A DNA stretch of 64,000 nucleotides, from positions 620,001 through 684,000 of the forward strand of contig NZ_CP118733.1 of assembly GCF_032594915.1 (NCBI RefSeq), given 5' to 3'. The notes below the pieces were generated by a model. That model was not told the DNA's origin and ran no database searches. It saw only the letters and a list, made by a program, of their open reading frames with translations. Within the stretch, counting starts at the first letter, position 1. The number at the start of each line of letters is the position of its first letter. Both the position numbers and the translations under genes were made by a program. Origin of the DNA: Streptococcus sp. 29896. GTDB lineage: Bacteria; Bacillota; Bacilli; Lactobacillales; Streptococcaceae. Positions 1-7,580 of the stretch are shown one piece after another.

Positions 1-584
1 AAGAGCTTGAAAAGCTTATTCTTCTTCTGGAGAAAGGAGCAAGGAATCAATTGCCAGAAGGTCTGATACTCCCAAGTCTTACTATTGAGTATAGAAAGAG
101 AGAAATAGAGAACAAGCTGTCTTATCCTAGTTTGATGGAGGAAGATCCAAACCTTCCATTGGGAGAGAAGAAAGTGATTCAAATAGGTCAAGAAGGTTTC
201 TTGAACCAGCATTATGAAGACGTCTATGTCCAAGGGGAATTTGTCGCGAGCAGATTAGTGGAAACTAGCCAGCAGGATCCTTTACCAGAAATAGTGGCTG
301 TGGGTAGTCGAGTGCTACTTAGTCAGAAGGATGAGCAAGTCAGTCCAGACATACAAGTGACTGCAGTGAGTGTTCCTCAGTTGCGAGATGAACAAAAACC
401 AGTCTTTGAACAAGAAGCTCACAAACAAAGTAGCAGAAAACCTGTTGGTTCAGGCGAGACTGCTAGCCAAGCAAGACTACCAGAAACTGCAAGCAAAGAC
501 CAGTCAATCTTTGCTCTGGGTCTAGCATGTGGCCTTGTTGGAATCGGACTATCTTGTCAAAAGAGAAAAAGACACATAAGGTGA
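1..584 (+). CDS. G5-domain cell-surface protein, C-terminal part (5' end outside window)
   Basis: The frame is open to the left edge (codons readable from base 3), so this is the C-terminal part of a longer protein. The TTG at 51 is not needed as a start. Residues 30-75 of the visible part (GEKKVIQIGQEGFLNQ onward to IVAVGSR) match a G5 domain, a module of streptococcal surface proteins and M26-type proteases. A low-complexity Q/E/S/T-rich linker follows. The tail has the layout of a sortase signal: LPETA, a hydrophobic stretch (SIFALGLACGLVGIGLSC) and a basic end (QKRKRHIR). The fifth sorting-motif residue is Ala instead of Gly. Likely an exported, wall-associated adhesin or protease; the functional domain is not in view. 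Confidence 0.72.
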   Translation, partial: ELEKLILLLEKGARNQLPEGLILPSLTIEYRKREIENKLSYPSLMEEDPNLPLGEKKVIQIGQEGFLNQHYEDVYVQGEFVASRLVETSQQDPLPEIVAVGSRVLLSQKDEQVSPDIQVTAVSVPQLRDEQKPVFEQEAHKQSSRKPVGSGETASQARLPETASKDQSIFALGLACGLVGIGLSCQKRKRHIR

Positions 585-633
585 GAAAACCATTTGAACT
601 GGCAAGTGCTTGCCTTTATTCATCAGACCAACA

Positions 634-664
634 AAAAAAGAAAGTTGCATCAACTTTCTTTTTT
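634..664. terminator. Bidirectional rho-independent terminator
   Basis: AAAGTTG (641-647) pairs with CAACTTT (651-657) around a 3-nt loop, and the stem extends through A/T runs on both sides. It serves the surface-protein gene on plus and the MocR gene on minus, whose last codons lie inside the hairpin. Confidence 0.85.
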
Positions 665-1915
665 GCTTAGCTTGGTTAGGAAAGATTGGATAGCTTGCGA
701 ATGGTTGTTGGGGAGCTGCAGGACAAGGTAGTTGAACTGCTTTCCCTTGTAGCAACGGACTCCCTCTACAAGCGGGACTGGGATAGGATGCTGATGAGGG
801 ATTTCAAGAATCATGCCATGGGGAGTAAAGCGAACGGCAAGGTCTAGGTGGCTGGCTGTGAGCAGCTTTCTCATCTGACTCTCCTCTTCTTGTCCCATCG
901 TCACAAGGTGCCGAGTGTTACGGGCAAACATCCCGTTATCGATATAGAGGGACAAGGCTTTTTGCATGATGAGGTTAGTGTCGTAATCAATCAAACTCTT
1001 GTACTGCAAGAAGGGGGATAGTAGTTCTTGAGGGAGGGCGATGCCTCCCAATCGCAGAGCAGGAAAGAGAGTAGGCGTGAAAGATTTGATATAGATAACC
1101 CGCCCAGCTGTGTCCAAGTAATGGAGGGGCAAGTGCTTTTGCGCATCAAAGTCAGCCAAGTAATCATCTTCCACCAAATAGACCTGATAACGCTCAGCCA
1201 ATTCAATAATCTTTTTCAGGCTGGCTAGATCATAGCTTGCCCCTAATGGGTTGTGGAGACGAGGAATGGTATAGAAAAATTTGATTTTACCTGTTTGAAA
1301 AATAGCTTCCAGTTCCTGCAAGTCAATGCCCTCAAAGGTTCGTTCAATTGTTTGGAAAGGTAGACCCTGTCGCTCCACCAAGTCTTGCATCCTATGGTAG
1401 GTAGGAGATTCGAGAAGAATATCCGTCCGCCCCTCACCAAAATTCATCTGGCTGAGGATATAAAGGGCCTGTTGGCTACCAGCTGTGATGACAAGCTGGT
1501 CTTTTTTTGTATAGACAGCATAATCAGCCAGCAAGCCTTGCAAGGAAATCCGCAACTCTTCCAATCCCTCCTGTTGGTGGTAGTGATTGAAGAGATAGTT
1601 TTCCCGACCAAGTAAACTCTCGGTCAGACAAGAGCGGAAGTCTTCATAAGGCAATTGTTGAAAGTCTTCCGGATTCAGCTCCACAGTCCGATCTTGAAAA
1701 TCCTGATCTTCTAGGATGTAGTAGCCAGATTTTTCCACGGCATAAATCCGATGCTGGTACTTAAGTTCCAACATAGCTTTCTGGACCGTGTCCTTACTAC
1801 AACCGTACTCTTTGCTTAACTGGCGAATAGAGGGCAGTTTCTGCCCTCGTTTGTACCGGTGGGTCTCAATTCCTTCAATAATATCTGCGACAATTTTTTG
1901 GTAAATACTCATCAT
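650..1915 (-). CDS. MocR/GntR-type transcriptional regulator with aminotransferase-like domain
   Basis: The N-terminus (MMSIYQKIVADIIEGIETHRYKRGQKLPSIRQLSKEYG and on) is a GntR winged helix-turn-helix. From about residue 85 the protein is a fold-type I aminotransferase-like domain, with SPTYHRMQDLV, a VEDDYLADF segment and IKSFTPTLFPALRLGG, where the lysine is the expected PLP Schiff-base residue. MocR regulators use PLP or an amino-acid adduct as effector. The reading frame extends to 1960, but the ATG at 1915 (MMS) sits 4 nt after GGGGA and matches where the domain begins. It is the last gene of a minus-strand operon after hemolysin III. It corresponds to the orfY-type regulator next to S. 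suis cps loci; target genes are not visible here. Confidence 0.85.
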   Translation of the reverse strand: MMSIYQKIVADIIEGIETHRYKRGQKLPSIRQLSKEYGCSKDTVQKAMLELKYQHRIYAVEKSGYYILEDQDFQDRTVELNPEDFQQLPYEDFRSCLTESLLGRENYLFNHYHQQEGLEELRISLQGLLADYAVYTKKDQLVITAGSQQALYILSQMNFGEGRTDILLESPTYHRMQDLVERQGLPFQTIERTFEGIDLQELEAIFQTGKIKFFYTIPRLHNPLGASYDLASLKKIIELAERYQVYLVEDDYLADFDAQKHLPLHYLDTAGRVIYIKSFTPTLFPALRLGGIALPQELLSPFLQYKSLIDYDTNLIMQKALSLYIDNGMFARNTRHLVTMGQEEESQMRKLLTASHLDLAVRFTPHGMILEIPHQHPIPVPLVEGVRCYKGKQFNYLVLQLPNNHSQAIQSFLTKLSKKES

Positions 1916-1970
1916 CTGTCCCCGTACAGTTTTTCTATATTGTAGCGAAAATGCGGTCAAACCTCAAGAC

Positions 1971-2618
1971 CTACATAAAGTAGACAATAGCTAGGTACTG
2001 CAAAATGCTAGCCAAGATGATAAAGAGGTGCCAAATCATGTGGAAGTAGGGGCGTTTTTTAGCGTAGAAACCAGCCCCAATGGTGTAAGACAGTCCACCA
2101 GCCAACATCAAGATCCAGAAGCTGGGACCAGTCTGTTGGACAATCGGTGGCAGAATCAAGATCACCAGCCAACCCATGATCAGATAGAGGGCCAGACTGA
2201 ATTTTTCATTGACTTTTTTGGCGAAAATCTTGTAGAGGATGCCGAAAATGGTCGTCCCCCACTGGATGATTAAAATGGTATAGCCCAGCCAGTTGTTCAT
2301 CAAATCTAAAACAACTGGGGTGTAGGAGCCGGCAATAGCGATGTAAATCATGGAATGATCGATAATACGCAAGACATACTTGTGGGTCGAACCGTAGGAC
2401 ATAGAGTGGTAAATGGCGGAGGACAGAAACATGAGAAAGAGACTGATGATAAAGATGGAGGTCCCAGTCGCAGCCAAAAGCCCACCTGTTTCAAAAGAGT
2501 GAATGGCAGAAATCGGTAGCAAAATCAGCATGGCTAGGGCAGCAACTGCGTGGGTAACCGCATTGCCGACTTCCTCACCAAAAGAGAGTGGAAGAGAGAG
2601 TTTAAAGCTTTGGTTCAT
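1971..2618 (-). CDS. Hemolysin III / PAQR-like membrane protein
   Basis: 215-residue, seven-helix membrane protein of the HlyIII (PF03006) family. Visible family motifs are the early GEEVGNAVTHAVAA segment, SAIYHSMSYGSTHKYVLRIIDHSMIYIAIAGSYTPV, and FHMIWHLFIILAS near the end; these carry the conserved H, D and S metal-site residues of PAQR-like proteins. The upstream TTG (2630) is rejected because GGAGG ends 5 nt before the ATG at 2618. It overlaps the 3' end of the DUF1836 gene (stop at 2602), so translation is probably coupled. The biochemical role is uncertain despite the name; members have been linked to membrane or lipid homeostasis. Confidence 0.85.
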   Translation of the reverse strand: MNQSFKLSLPLSFGEEVGNAVTHAVAALAMLILLPISAIHSFETGGLLAATGTSIFIISLFLMFLSSAIYHSMSYGSTHKYVLRIIDHSMIYIAIAGSYTPVVLDLMNNWLGYTILIIQWGTTIFGILYKIFAKKVNEKFSLALYLIMGWLVILILPPIVQQTGPSFWILMLAGGLSYTIGAGFYAKKRPYFHMIWHLFIILASILQYLAIVYFM

Positions 2619-3048
2619 GAGGGCCTCCAAGGTAGGATTCTGCTAAGTTGATAGCTTCCTGATAAGCGAGAATGGTTTGGCACACCTTGTCGATTAAGGG
2701 ATGGACTGGGGCTGATTTCCCTGTCAGACTGGCAACAAAACTATCATAGAGAGCCTGTGAATCCATCTCCTTCCCCAGCTGCTCAATCACCGCATGGATG
2801 CTGGCAATTGGGAAGATAGGCTTGCAGATGGTCACAACCAAGAGCCGTGCCAGCTGTCGCTGTCCGTATTTTTTCTTTATAGGTTTGGGAAGATAGCCAT
2901 GTTTGACATAGTTATTGATCATGGCAGCAGTCAGCGGTTTTTCTTTTAGGGAAATAGCAGAGCTGGTTTGCTGATTGACGTAGAGCAAGACTTGGTCTAA
3001 GTAAAGGTCGAGCGTGGGCAGTTGCTCCCAAGTAGGTAAGTTAATCAT
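2602..3048 (-). CDS. DUF1836 domain protein, probable DNA-binding regulator
   Basis: 148 residues when started at the ATG at 3048, which has AAGGTG 6 nt upstream; the GTG at 3057 lies inside that Shine-Dalgarno and is unlikely. DUF1836 proteins carry a MerR-like N-terminal helix-turn-helix, seen here as LTAAMINNYVKHGYLPKPIKKKYGQRQLARLLVV, the 'no tip, prepare the wing' pattern of MerR-type readers. First gene of the operon with hemolysin III and the MocR regulator. A perfect 10-bp inverted repeat immediately upstream (3064-3084) is a plausible autoregulatory operator. Corresponds in position to the orfZ/orfY region of S. suis cps loci. Confidence 0.75.
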   Translation of the reverse strand: MINLPTWEQLPTLDLYLDQVLLYVNQQTSSAISLKEKPLTAAMINNYVKHGYLPKPIKKKYGQRQLARLLVVTICKPIFPIASIHAVIEQLGKEMDSQALYDSFVASLTGKSAPVHPLIDKVCQTILAYQEAINLAESYLGGPHEPKL

Positions 3049-3063
3049 TTCAATCACCTTTTC

Positions 3064-3084
3064 ATCTAGTTATGATAACTAGAT
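3064..3084. promoter_or_regulatory. Perfect inverted repeat, candidate operator
   Basis: ATCTAGTTAT (3064-3073) and ATAACTAGAT (3075-3084) are exact reverse complements around a single G. It lies in the 92-bp divergent gap between the DUF1836 gene and yaaA. The arms are A/T-rich and no T tract follows on either strand, so an operator reads better than a terminator. Confidence 0.6.
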
Positions 3085-3125
3085 TTTAACTTATAAGGAT
3101 TGAAAATGCAAGAAAAAGGTCTCTA

Positions 3126-3134
3126 TGATATAAT
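3126..3134 (+). promoter_or_regulatory. Extended -10 promoter of yaaA, predicting a leaderless mRNA
   Basis: TGATATAAT (TG at 3126-3127, TATAAT 3129-3134) is a perfect extended -10 element. Only six bases separate it from the ATG at 3141, so transcription should start at or next to the start codon. No Shine-Dalgarno is present between them. Confidence 0.65.
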
Positions 3135-3140
3135 AGTTGC

Positions 3141-3875
3141 ATGAAAATTTTATTACCTAATGCAAAAGAATTAAATACAAACCTTGATAATTTTCCATTT
3201 CAACCTTTGTCAGAAGCTAGCAAGCAAGTTACGACCCAACTTGCCCAGTTGTCCCTGGCAGAATTGGCACATTTTTACAAACTCAATGAAGATAGGGCGC
3301 AGCTAGAAGCAGATCGGTGGCAACGAATCCTTCATGGTCAGGCCAAGTCTTATCCAGCTTTTCAACTGTACGATGGCCTCATGTACCGCTATATGAAGCG
3401 TCGTGACCTATCGGCTGCAGAAGAGCACTATCTAGACAAGCATGTCTTGATTGCGACAGGTCTCTATGGGTTAATCTCGCCTTTTGACCTCATTTCTCCC
3501 CATCGATTAGACTTTCAGGGGAGTGTGAAAATAGGCTCCCGCTCCTTAAAACAATTTTGGCGTCAAGCATATGACCGCCAACTAGAAGGAGAAGATTTAG
3601 TGATTTCCCTCTTATCATCGGAATTTGAACAAGTATTCAGTCCAGCCCTTCAGAAAAAGATGGTTCGCATCCAGTTTGCAGAAATCCTAAATGGAAAAAA
3701 ACGAGTCCATTCAACCATTTCCAAAAAAGCAAGAGGGCGAATGGTTTCTCTCTTAGCAGAAAAACAGATCCAGGATTTGAAGGAGGTCTTACGATTGGAA
3801 GTTGACGGTTTTAGCTATCAAGCTGATCAATCTAACAAATTTAATATATTATTTACGAAAATTATCAGTAAATAA
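3141..3875 (+). CDS. yaaA: Peroxide stress protein YaaA (DUF328 family; orfX type)
   Basis: 244 residues, full length for the YaaA/DUF328 family. The family start MKILLPNAKELN (usually MKILISPAK), the central LYDGLMYRYMKRRDL segment, the ATGLYGLISPFDLISPHRLDF segment and the C-terminal RGRMV region are all present. In E. coli YaaA lowers intracellular iron during H2O2 stress; the biochemical activity is not settled. In S. suis this gene (orfX) lies directly before the capsule operon. No terminator separates it from cpsA, so some read-through into cps is possible. The ATG at 3141 is the only sensible start and appears leaderless. Confidence 0.88.
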   Translation: MKILLPNAKELNTNLDNFPFQPLSEASKQVTTQLAQLSLAELAHFYKLNEDRAQLEADRWQRILHGQAKSYPAFQLYDGLMYRYMKRRDLSAAEEHYLDKHVLIATGLYGLISPFDLISPHRLDFQGSVKIGSRSLKQFWRQAYDRQLEGEDLVISLLSSEFEQVFSPALQKKMVRIQFAEILNGKKRVHSTISKKARGRMVSLLAEKQIQDLKEVLRLEVDGFSYQADQSNKFNILFTKIISK

Positions 3876-3938
3876 ATGCAAAAATTTCAATTTAACGTTT
3901 TCATTTACACAATATTTGTAGATATGCCATTTCCAATG

Positions 3939-3947
3939 TGATATAAT
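3939..3947 (+). promoter_or_regulatory. Extended -10 promoter of the capsule operon
   Basis: TG (3939-3940), one base, then TATAAT (3942-3947), 29 bp before the cpsA ATG. No good -35 hexamer sits at 17-bp spacing, as expected for an extended -10 promoter. An AAGGAAGG Shine-Dalgarno follows. Confidence 0.7.
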
Positions 3948-3976
3948 TGGAGTGTTATAGTAAAAGGAAGGTCTAT

Positions 3977-5422
3977 ATGAATAACAAGCGAAATCGGAAG
4001 AACTCCTCTAAACTTGGCCTCGTTAACAGTGCCTTACTCATCGTGTATGGCTTGTTAGCGGGCTTGTTTCTTATCACAATGTACCGCTACCAAGTGCTTG
4101 ATTTTCGGGCTATCAACCATGTGGTGACAGGATTGATGGTTGGAGTCTTTTTATTAGGCGTTTTTTTAGTCTTCAAAAAAGCTGCTCGTATTTTCACATG
4201 CATCCTGCTGGTGCTAGCCTTACTTGCTAGCTCGTTGGGACTCTATGGTTTGCGAAGCGTTGTCAATCTGTCATCCAATCTAAACTCTTCGTCTAGTTTT
4301 ACAGAGTATGAGATGAGTGTCATTGTTCCTGCTGATAGTTCCATTACCGATGTCAGCCAACTGACCAGCGTCCTAGCGCCGACTGCCAATGATGCCAGCA
4401 ACATTGATGAATTGGTAGCTAATGTCAAATCGATGGAGAATTTTGACCTCCCATTGACCCAATCGTCTTCCTATTTAGATGCCTACAATACCATGATGAA
4501 TGGTGGAGCAGAAGCCATGGTATTGAATGGTGTTTTCTCAGATATTATTGAAACTGAAGTGCCGGACTTTGCTTCCAAAGTGAAGAAAATCTTTACCTAT
4601 ACCATTACAAAAGAAGTCGATGCGAGCAACGAAGAAGTTTCAGGAGACGTGCTCAACATTTACATTAGCGGTATCGATACCTATGGACCGATTTCATCTG
4701 TGTCACGTTCAGATGTCAATATCATCATGACGGTCAATATGAAGACCCATAAGGTTTTGTTAACAACTACGCCTCGGGATGCCTATGTAACTATTGCTGA
4801 CGGTGGTCAAAATCAATATGATAAATTAACCCATGCGGGTATCTATGGTGTGACAGCTTCGGAACATACCTTGGAAAACCTGTATGGAATAGATATCCAC
4901 TATTATGTCCGACTCAATTTCACGTCCTTCTTGAATTTGATTGATGTAGTAGGAGGAATAGATGTTTATAATGATCAGGCATTCACTAGCACTCATGGGA
5001 ACTTTGATTTTCCAGTAGGGACTATCCATCTCAATGCAGAGCAAGCTCTAGGTTTTGTTCGGGAGCGTTATTCATTAGCAGATGGGGATGCAGACCGCGG
5101 ACGCAATCAACAAAAAGTGATTGCAGCCTTGATCGAAAAATTAAGTAAACCTGAGAATTTGACCAACTACCAAGAGATTATCTCAGGTATTGAATCCTCT
5201 GTTCAGACAGATATGCCATTGGAAACCATGATGCAACTGGTCAATACACAGATGGAATCAGGTTCTTCTTATTCTGTTGAATCGCAAGATTTGACAGGTA
5301 CTGGTCGCATGGACTTGCCATCTTATGCTATGCCAACTTCACAACTCTACATGCTTGAAATCAATCAAGATAGCTTGACACAAGTAACTAATAAGATTCA
5401 ATCAATCATTTCGGGGAATTAA
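3977..5422 (+). CDS. cpsA: Capsule LytR-CpsA-Psr family protein Wzg/CpsA
   Basis: 481 residues; start chosen at 3977, preceded by AAGGAAGG, instead of the ATG at 3947 that overlaps the -10 box. Three N-terminal membrane helices (about residues 14-100) are followed by a CpsA accessory domain and the LytR_cpsA_psr domain from about 220 ([82 protein letters not shown]). LCP proteins transfer capsule or teichoic polymers from undecaprenyl phosphate to peptidoglycan on the outer face of the membrane. The conserved Arg and Asp residues for polyprenyl phosphate and Mg are present. First gene of the cps operon. Confidence 0.93.
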   Translation: MNNKRNRKNSSKLGLVNSALLIVYGLLAGLFLITMYRYQVLDFRAINHVVTGLMVGVFLLGVFLVFKKAARIFTCILLVLALLASSLGLYGLRSVVNLSSNLNSSSSFTEYEMSVIVPADSSITDVSQLTSVLAPTANDASNIDELVANVKSMENFDLPLTQSSSYLDAYNTMMNGGAEAMVLNGVFSDIIETEVPDFASKVKKIFTYTITKEVDASNEEVSGDVLNIYISGIDTYGPISSVSRSDVNIIMTVNMKTHKVLLTTTPRDAYVTIADGGQNQYDKLTHAGIYGVTASEHTLENLYGIDIHYYVRLNFTSFLNLIDVVGGIDVYNDQAFTSTHGNFDFPVGTIHLNAEQALGFVRERYSLADGDADRGRNQQKVIAALIEKLSKPENLTNYQEIISGIESSVQTDMPLETMMQLVNTQMESGSSYSVESQDLTGTGRMDLPSYAMPTSQLYMLEINQDSLTQVTNKIQSIISGN

Positions 5423-5423
5423 C

Positions 5424-6152
5424 ATGCTAGATATACATTCTCACATCATCTTTGGGGTGGATGATGGACCAAAGACGCCAGAGGAAAGTTTGGCTTTATT
5501 ACAAGAAGCCTATCGCCAGGGTGTCAGAGGAATCGTTGCGACTTCGCACCGGCGAAAAGGAATGTTTGAAACGCCAGAAGAAACCATCTGGCAAAACTTC
5601 CGCCAGGTGCAAGAGTTAGCCAAACAAGTAGCAGATGACCTATTTATCTACTATGGAGCAGAGATTTATTATAGTCGAGAATACTTAAATAAACTCGAAA
5701 AAAAAGAAATACCAGGCTATGCCAGCTCAGATGCAGTTTTAGTTGAATTTTCAACCAACACACCTTTAAAGGTCATTCAAGAAGCAGTTCGAGAATTACT
5801 GGCAATGGGTAAGACACCTGTTCTTGCTCACATCGAACGATACGAGGCTTTAGAGGGAGAATTTGAAAAAATTCAATCCCTCATTGACCAAGGAGCCTAT
5901 ATGCAAATTAATAGTTCCAGTGTCTTGAAAGCCAAAATGTTTGGAGACCGTCATAAGGCCTTTAAAAAACGTGCCAAGCAATTTTTAGATCAGGATTTGG
6001 TCCATTTTGTTGCCTCTGATATGCACAACCTATCTTCACGGCCACCTTATATGCAAGAGGCCTATGAATTAATCAGCCAGCGTTATGGCCAAGACTATGC
6101 CAAGGATTTGTTTATGAACAATCCCTTGGATTTATTGAAAAATAAGTTGTAA
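5424..6152 (+). CDS. wzh: Mn-dependent protein tyrosine phosphatase Wzh (CpsB-type)
   Basis: 242-residue PHP-family phosphatase that dephosphorylates the tyrosine kinase of capsule export. Metal-ligand motifs are visible: MLDIHSHIIFGVDDGP at the start, AHIERYE around residue 136, and FVASDMHN near 198. The start codon lies one base after the cpsA stop. It sits second in the operon, before wzd and wze, which is the pneumococcal order. As I recall, S. suis serotype 2 instead has wzg-wzd-wze-wzh. Works with Wzd/Wze to cycle phosphorylation and control chain length. Confidence 0.93.
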   Translation: MLDIHSHIIFGVDDGPKTPEESLALLQEAYRQGVRGIVATSHRRKGMFETPEETIWQNFRQVQELAKQVADDLFIYYGAEIYYSREYLNKLEKKEIPGYASSDAVLVEFSTNTPLKVIQEAVRELLAMGKTPVLAHIERYEALEGEFEKIQSLIDQGAYMQINSSSVLKAKMFGDRHKAFKKRAKQFLDQDLVHFVASDMHNLSSRPPYMQEAYELISQRYGQDYAKDLFMNNPLDLLKNKL

Positions 6153-6167
6153 GAATAAGGAGATATT

Positions 6168-6857
6168 ATGAAAAATCAGGAAGAAAATCTATTAGAGATT
6201 GATGTTCTCTACCTATTAAAAACTTTGTGGAGAAAGAAGTTTTTTATCATCGTTGCCTCTTTGGTGACAACTGTTATTGCTTTTGTCATTTCAGCATTCT
6301 TGATGACACCACAGTTTGATGCAACAACCCGCATCTATGTGGTCAATCAATCGGTTGAAGGTGCGCAGGGCTTGACCAACCAGGAATTGCAAGCCGGTAC
6401 CTATTTGGTTAAGGACTACAAAGAAATCATCATGTCTCAAGATGTTTTGTCTCAAGTTGAAGCGGACTTGGGGTTGACAGATGATCTTAAAGGGAAAGTT
6501 TCTGTTCAAATTCCAGTCGATACCCGTATTGTGTCGATTACTGTTCGTGACAGTGATCCAAATGAAGCAGCTCGCATTGCCAACAGTCTCCGCACCGTTG
6601 CAGCGGAAAAAATTATCGAAGTAACCAAAGTGAGTGATGTGACAACCTTGGAAGAGGCTACACCAGCCAAATCACCATCTTCACCAAATACAAAACGAAA
6701 TTTAGCTTTGGGATTTTTGGTTGGTGCATTTTTGGCTGCTAGCTTTATTCTAATTATGGAAGTTTTAGATGACCGAATCAAGCGTCCAGAAGACGTTGAA
6801 GAAAAAATGGGTCTCCCACTCTTGGGTGTTGTACCAAATATTAACAAATTGAAGTAG
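6168..6857 (+). CDS. wzd: Capsule chain-length regulator / kinase activator Wzd (CpsC-type)
   Basis: 229-residue polysaccharide co-polymerase with the Wzz fold. One membrane helix lies near residues 25-45 (FFIIVASLVTTVIAFVISAF) and one near 175-195 (LALGFLVGAFLAASFILIM), with an extracellular loop between and a short cytoplasmic tail (DDRIKRPEDVEEKMGLPLLG) that activates the partner kinase. A proline-rich TPAKSPSSPN segment precedes helix 2, as in the family. AAGGAGA lies ahead of the ATG, and wze starts 10 bases after the stop. Confidence 0.93.
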   Translation: MKNQEENLLEIDVLYLLKTLWRKKFFIIVASLVTTVIAFVISAFLMTPQFDATTRIYVVNQSVEGAQGLTNQELQAGTYLVKDYKEIIMSQDVLSQVEADLGLTDDLKGKVSVQIPVDTRIVSITVRDSDPNEAARIANSLRTVAAEKIIEVTKVSDVTTLEEATPAKSPSSPNTKRNLALGFLVGAFLAASFILIMEVLDDRIKRPEDVEEKMGLPLLGVVPNINKLK

Positions 6858-6866
6858 GAGTAAAAC

Positions 6867-7559
6867 ATGTCACATCTTGAATTAGCAAGAAATAAGAAAC
6901 AATTGGTTAAGAAAACGGAAGAATATTTCAACGCCATTCGGACCAACATCCAATTGAGTGGTGATGGAATCAAGGTAGTGGGGATCACCTCTGTTCAACC
7001 AAATGAAGGAAAAAGTACCACTGCAGCTAGTATTGCTATTGCTTTCGCGCGTGCAGGCTACAAAACTATTTTGGTAGATGCAGACATTCGAAACTCCGTT
7101 ATGTCTGGTTTCTTTAAGCCGAAAACAAAAATTACTGGCTTGACGGATTACCTTTCAGGACGGACAGATTTGTCACAAGGCTTGTGTGAAACGGATGTTC
7201 CAAATCTAACAGTCATTGAATCTGGGAATATTTCGCCCAACCCAACTGCTCTTTTACAAAGCAAGAACTTTGACAGTTTGATTGCTACCCTGAAACGTTA
7301 CTATGATTACGTGATTGTCGATGCTCCACCACTTGGTTTGGTCATTGATGCGGCAATCATTGCTCAAAAATGTGATGCGACAGCGATCGTAGCAGAAGCA
7401 GGCACAGTCAAACGCAAGGCAGTTTTGAAAGTCAAAGAACAGTTAGAACAAACAGGAACACCATTCCTTGGTGTTATCTTGAATAAATTTGATACCTCTT
7501 TGGAGAAATATGGTTCATACGGAAACTACGGTAGCTACGGAAATTACGGGAAAAAATAG
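6867..7559 (+). CDS. wze: Capsule tyrosine autokinase Wze (CpsD-type BY-kinase)
   Basis: 230-residue cytoplasmic bacterial tyrosine kinase. Walker A is SVQPNEGKSTT (about residue 45), Walker A' is ILVDADIRN, and Walker B is VIVDAPPLG. The C-terminus carries the autophosphorylated tyrosine cluster (YGSYGNYGSYGNYG, plus an upstream Y). Phosphorylation cycles with Wzh and Wzd to control capsule polymer length and export. Start at 6867 after a GTAGGAG Shine-Dalgarno. Confidence 0.94.
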   Translation: MSHLELARNKKQLVKKTEEYFNAIRTNIQLSGDGIKVVGITSVQPNEGKSTTAASIAIAFARAGYKTILVDADIRNSVMSGFFKPKTKITGLTDYLSGRTDLSQGLCETDVPNLTVIESGNISPNPTALLQSKNFDSLIATLKRYYDYVIVDAPPLGLVIDAAIIAQKCDATAIVAEAGTVKRKAVLKVKEQLEQTGTPFLGVILNKFDTSLEKYGSYGNYGSYGNYGKK

Positions 7560-7580
7560 CGTTCCATAGGGAGATTTTGG

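Noticed and set aside
3947-3976. Upstream start for cpsA giving a 491-residue protein
   Set aside because: The ATG overlaps the -10 box of the cps promoter, and the ATG at 3977 has a good AAGGAAGG ribosome site.
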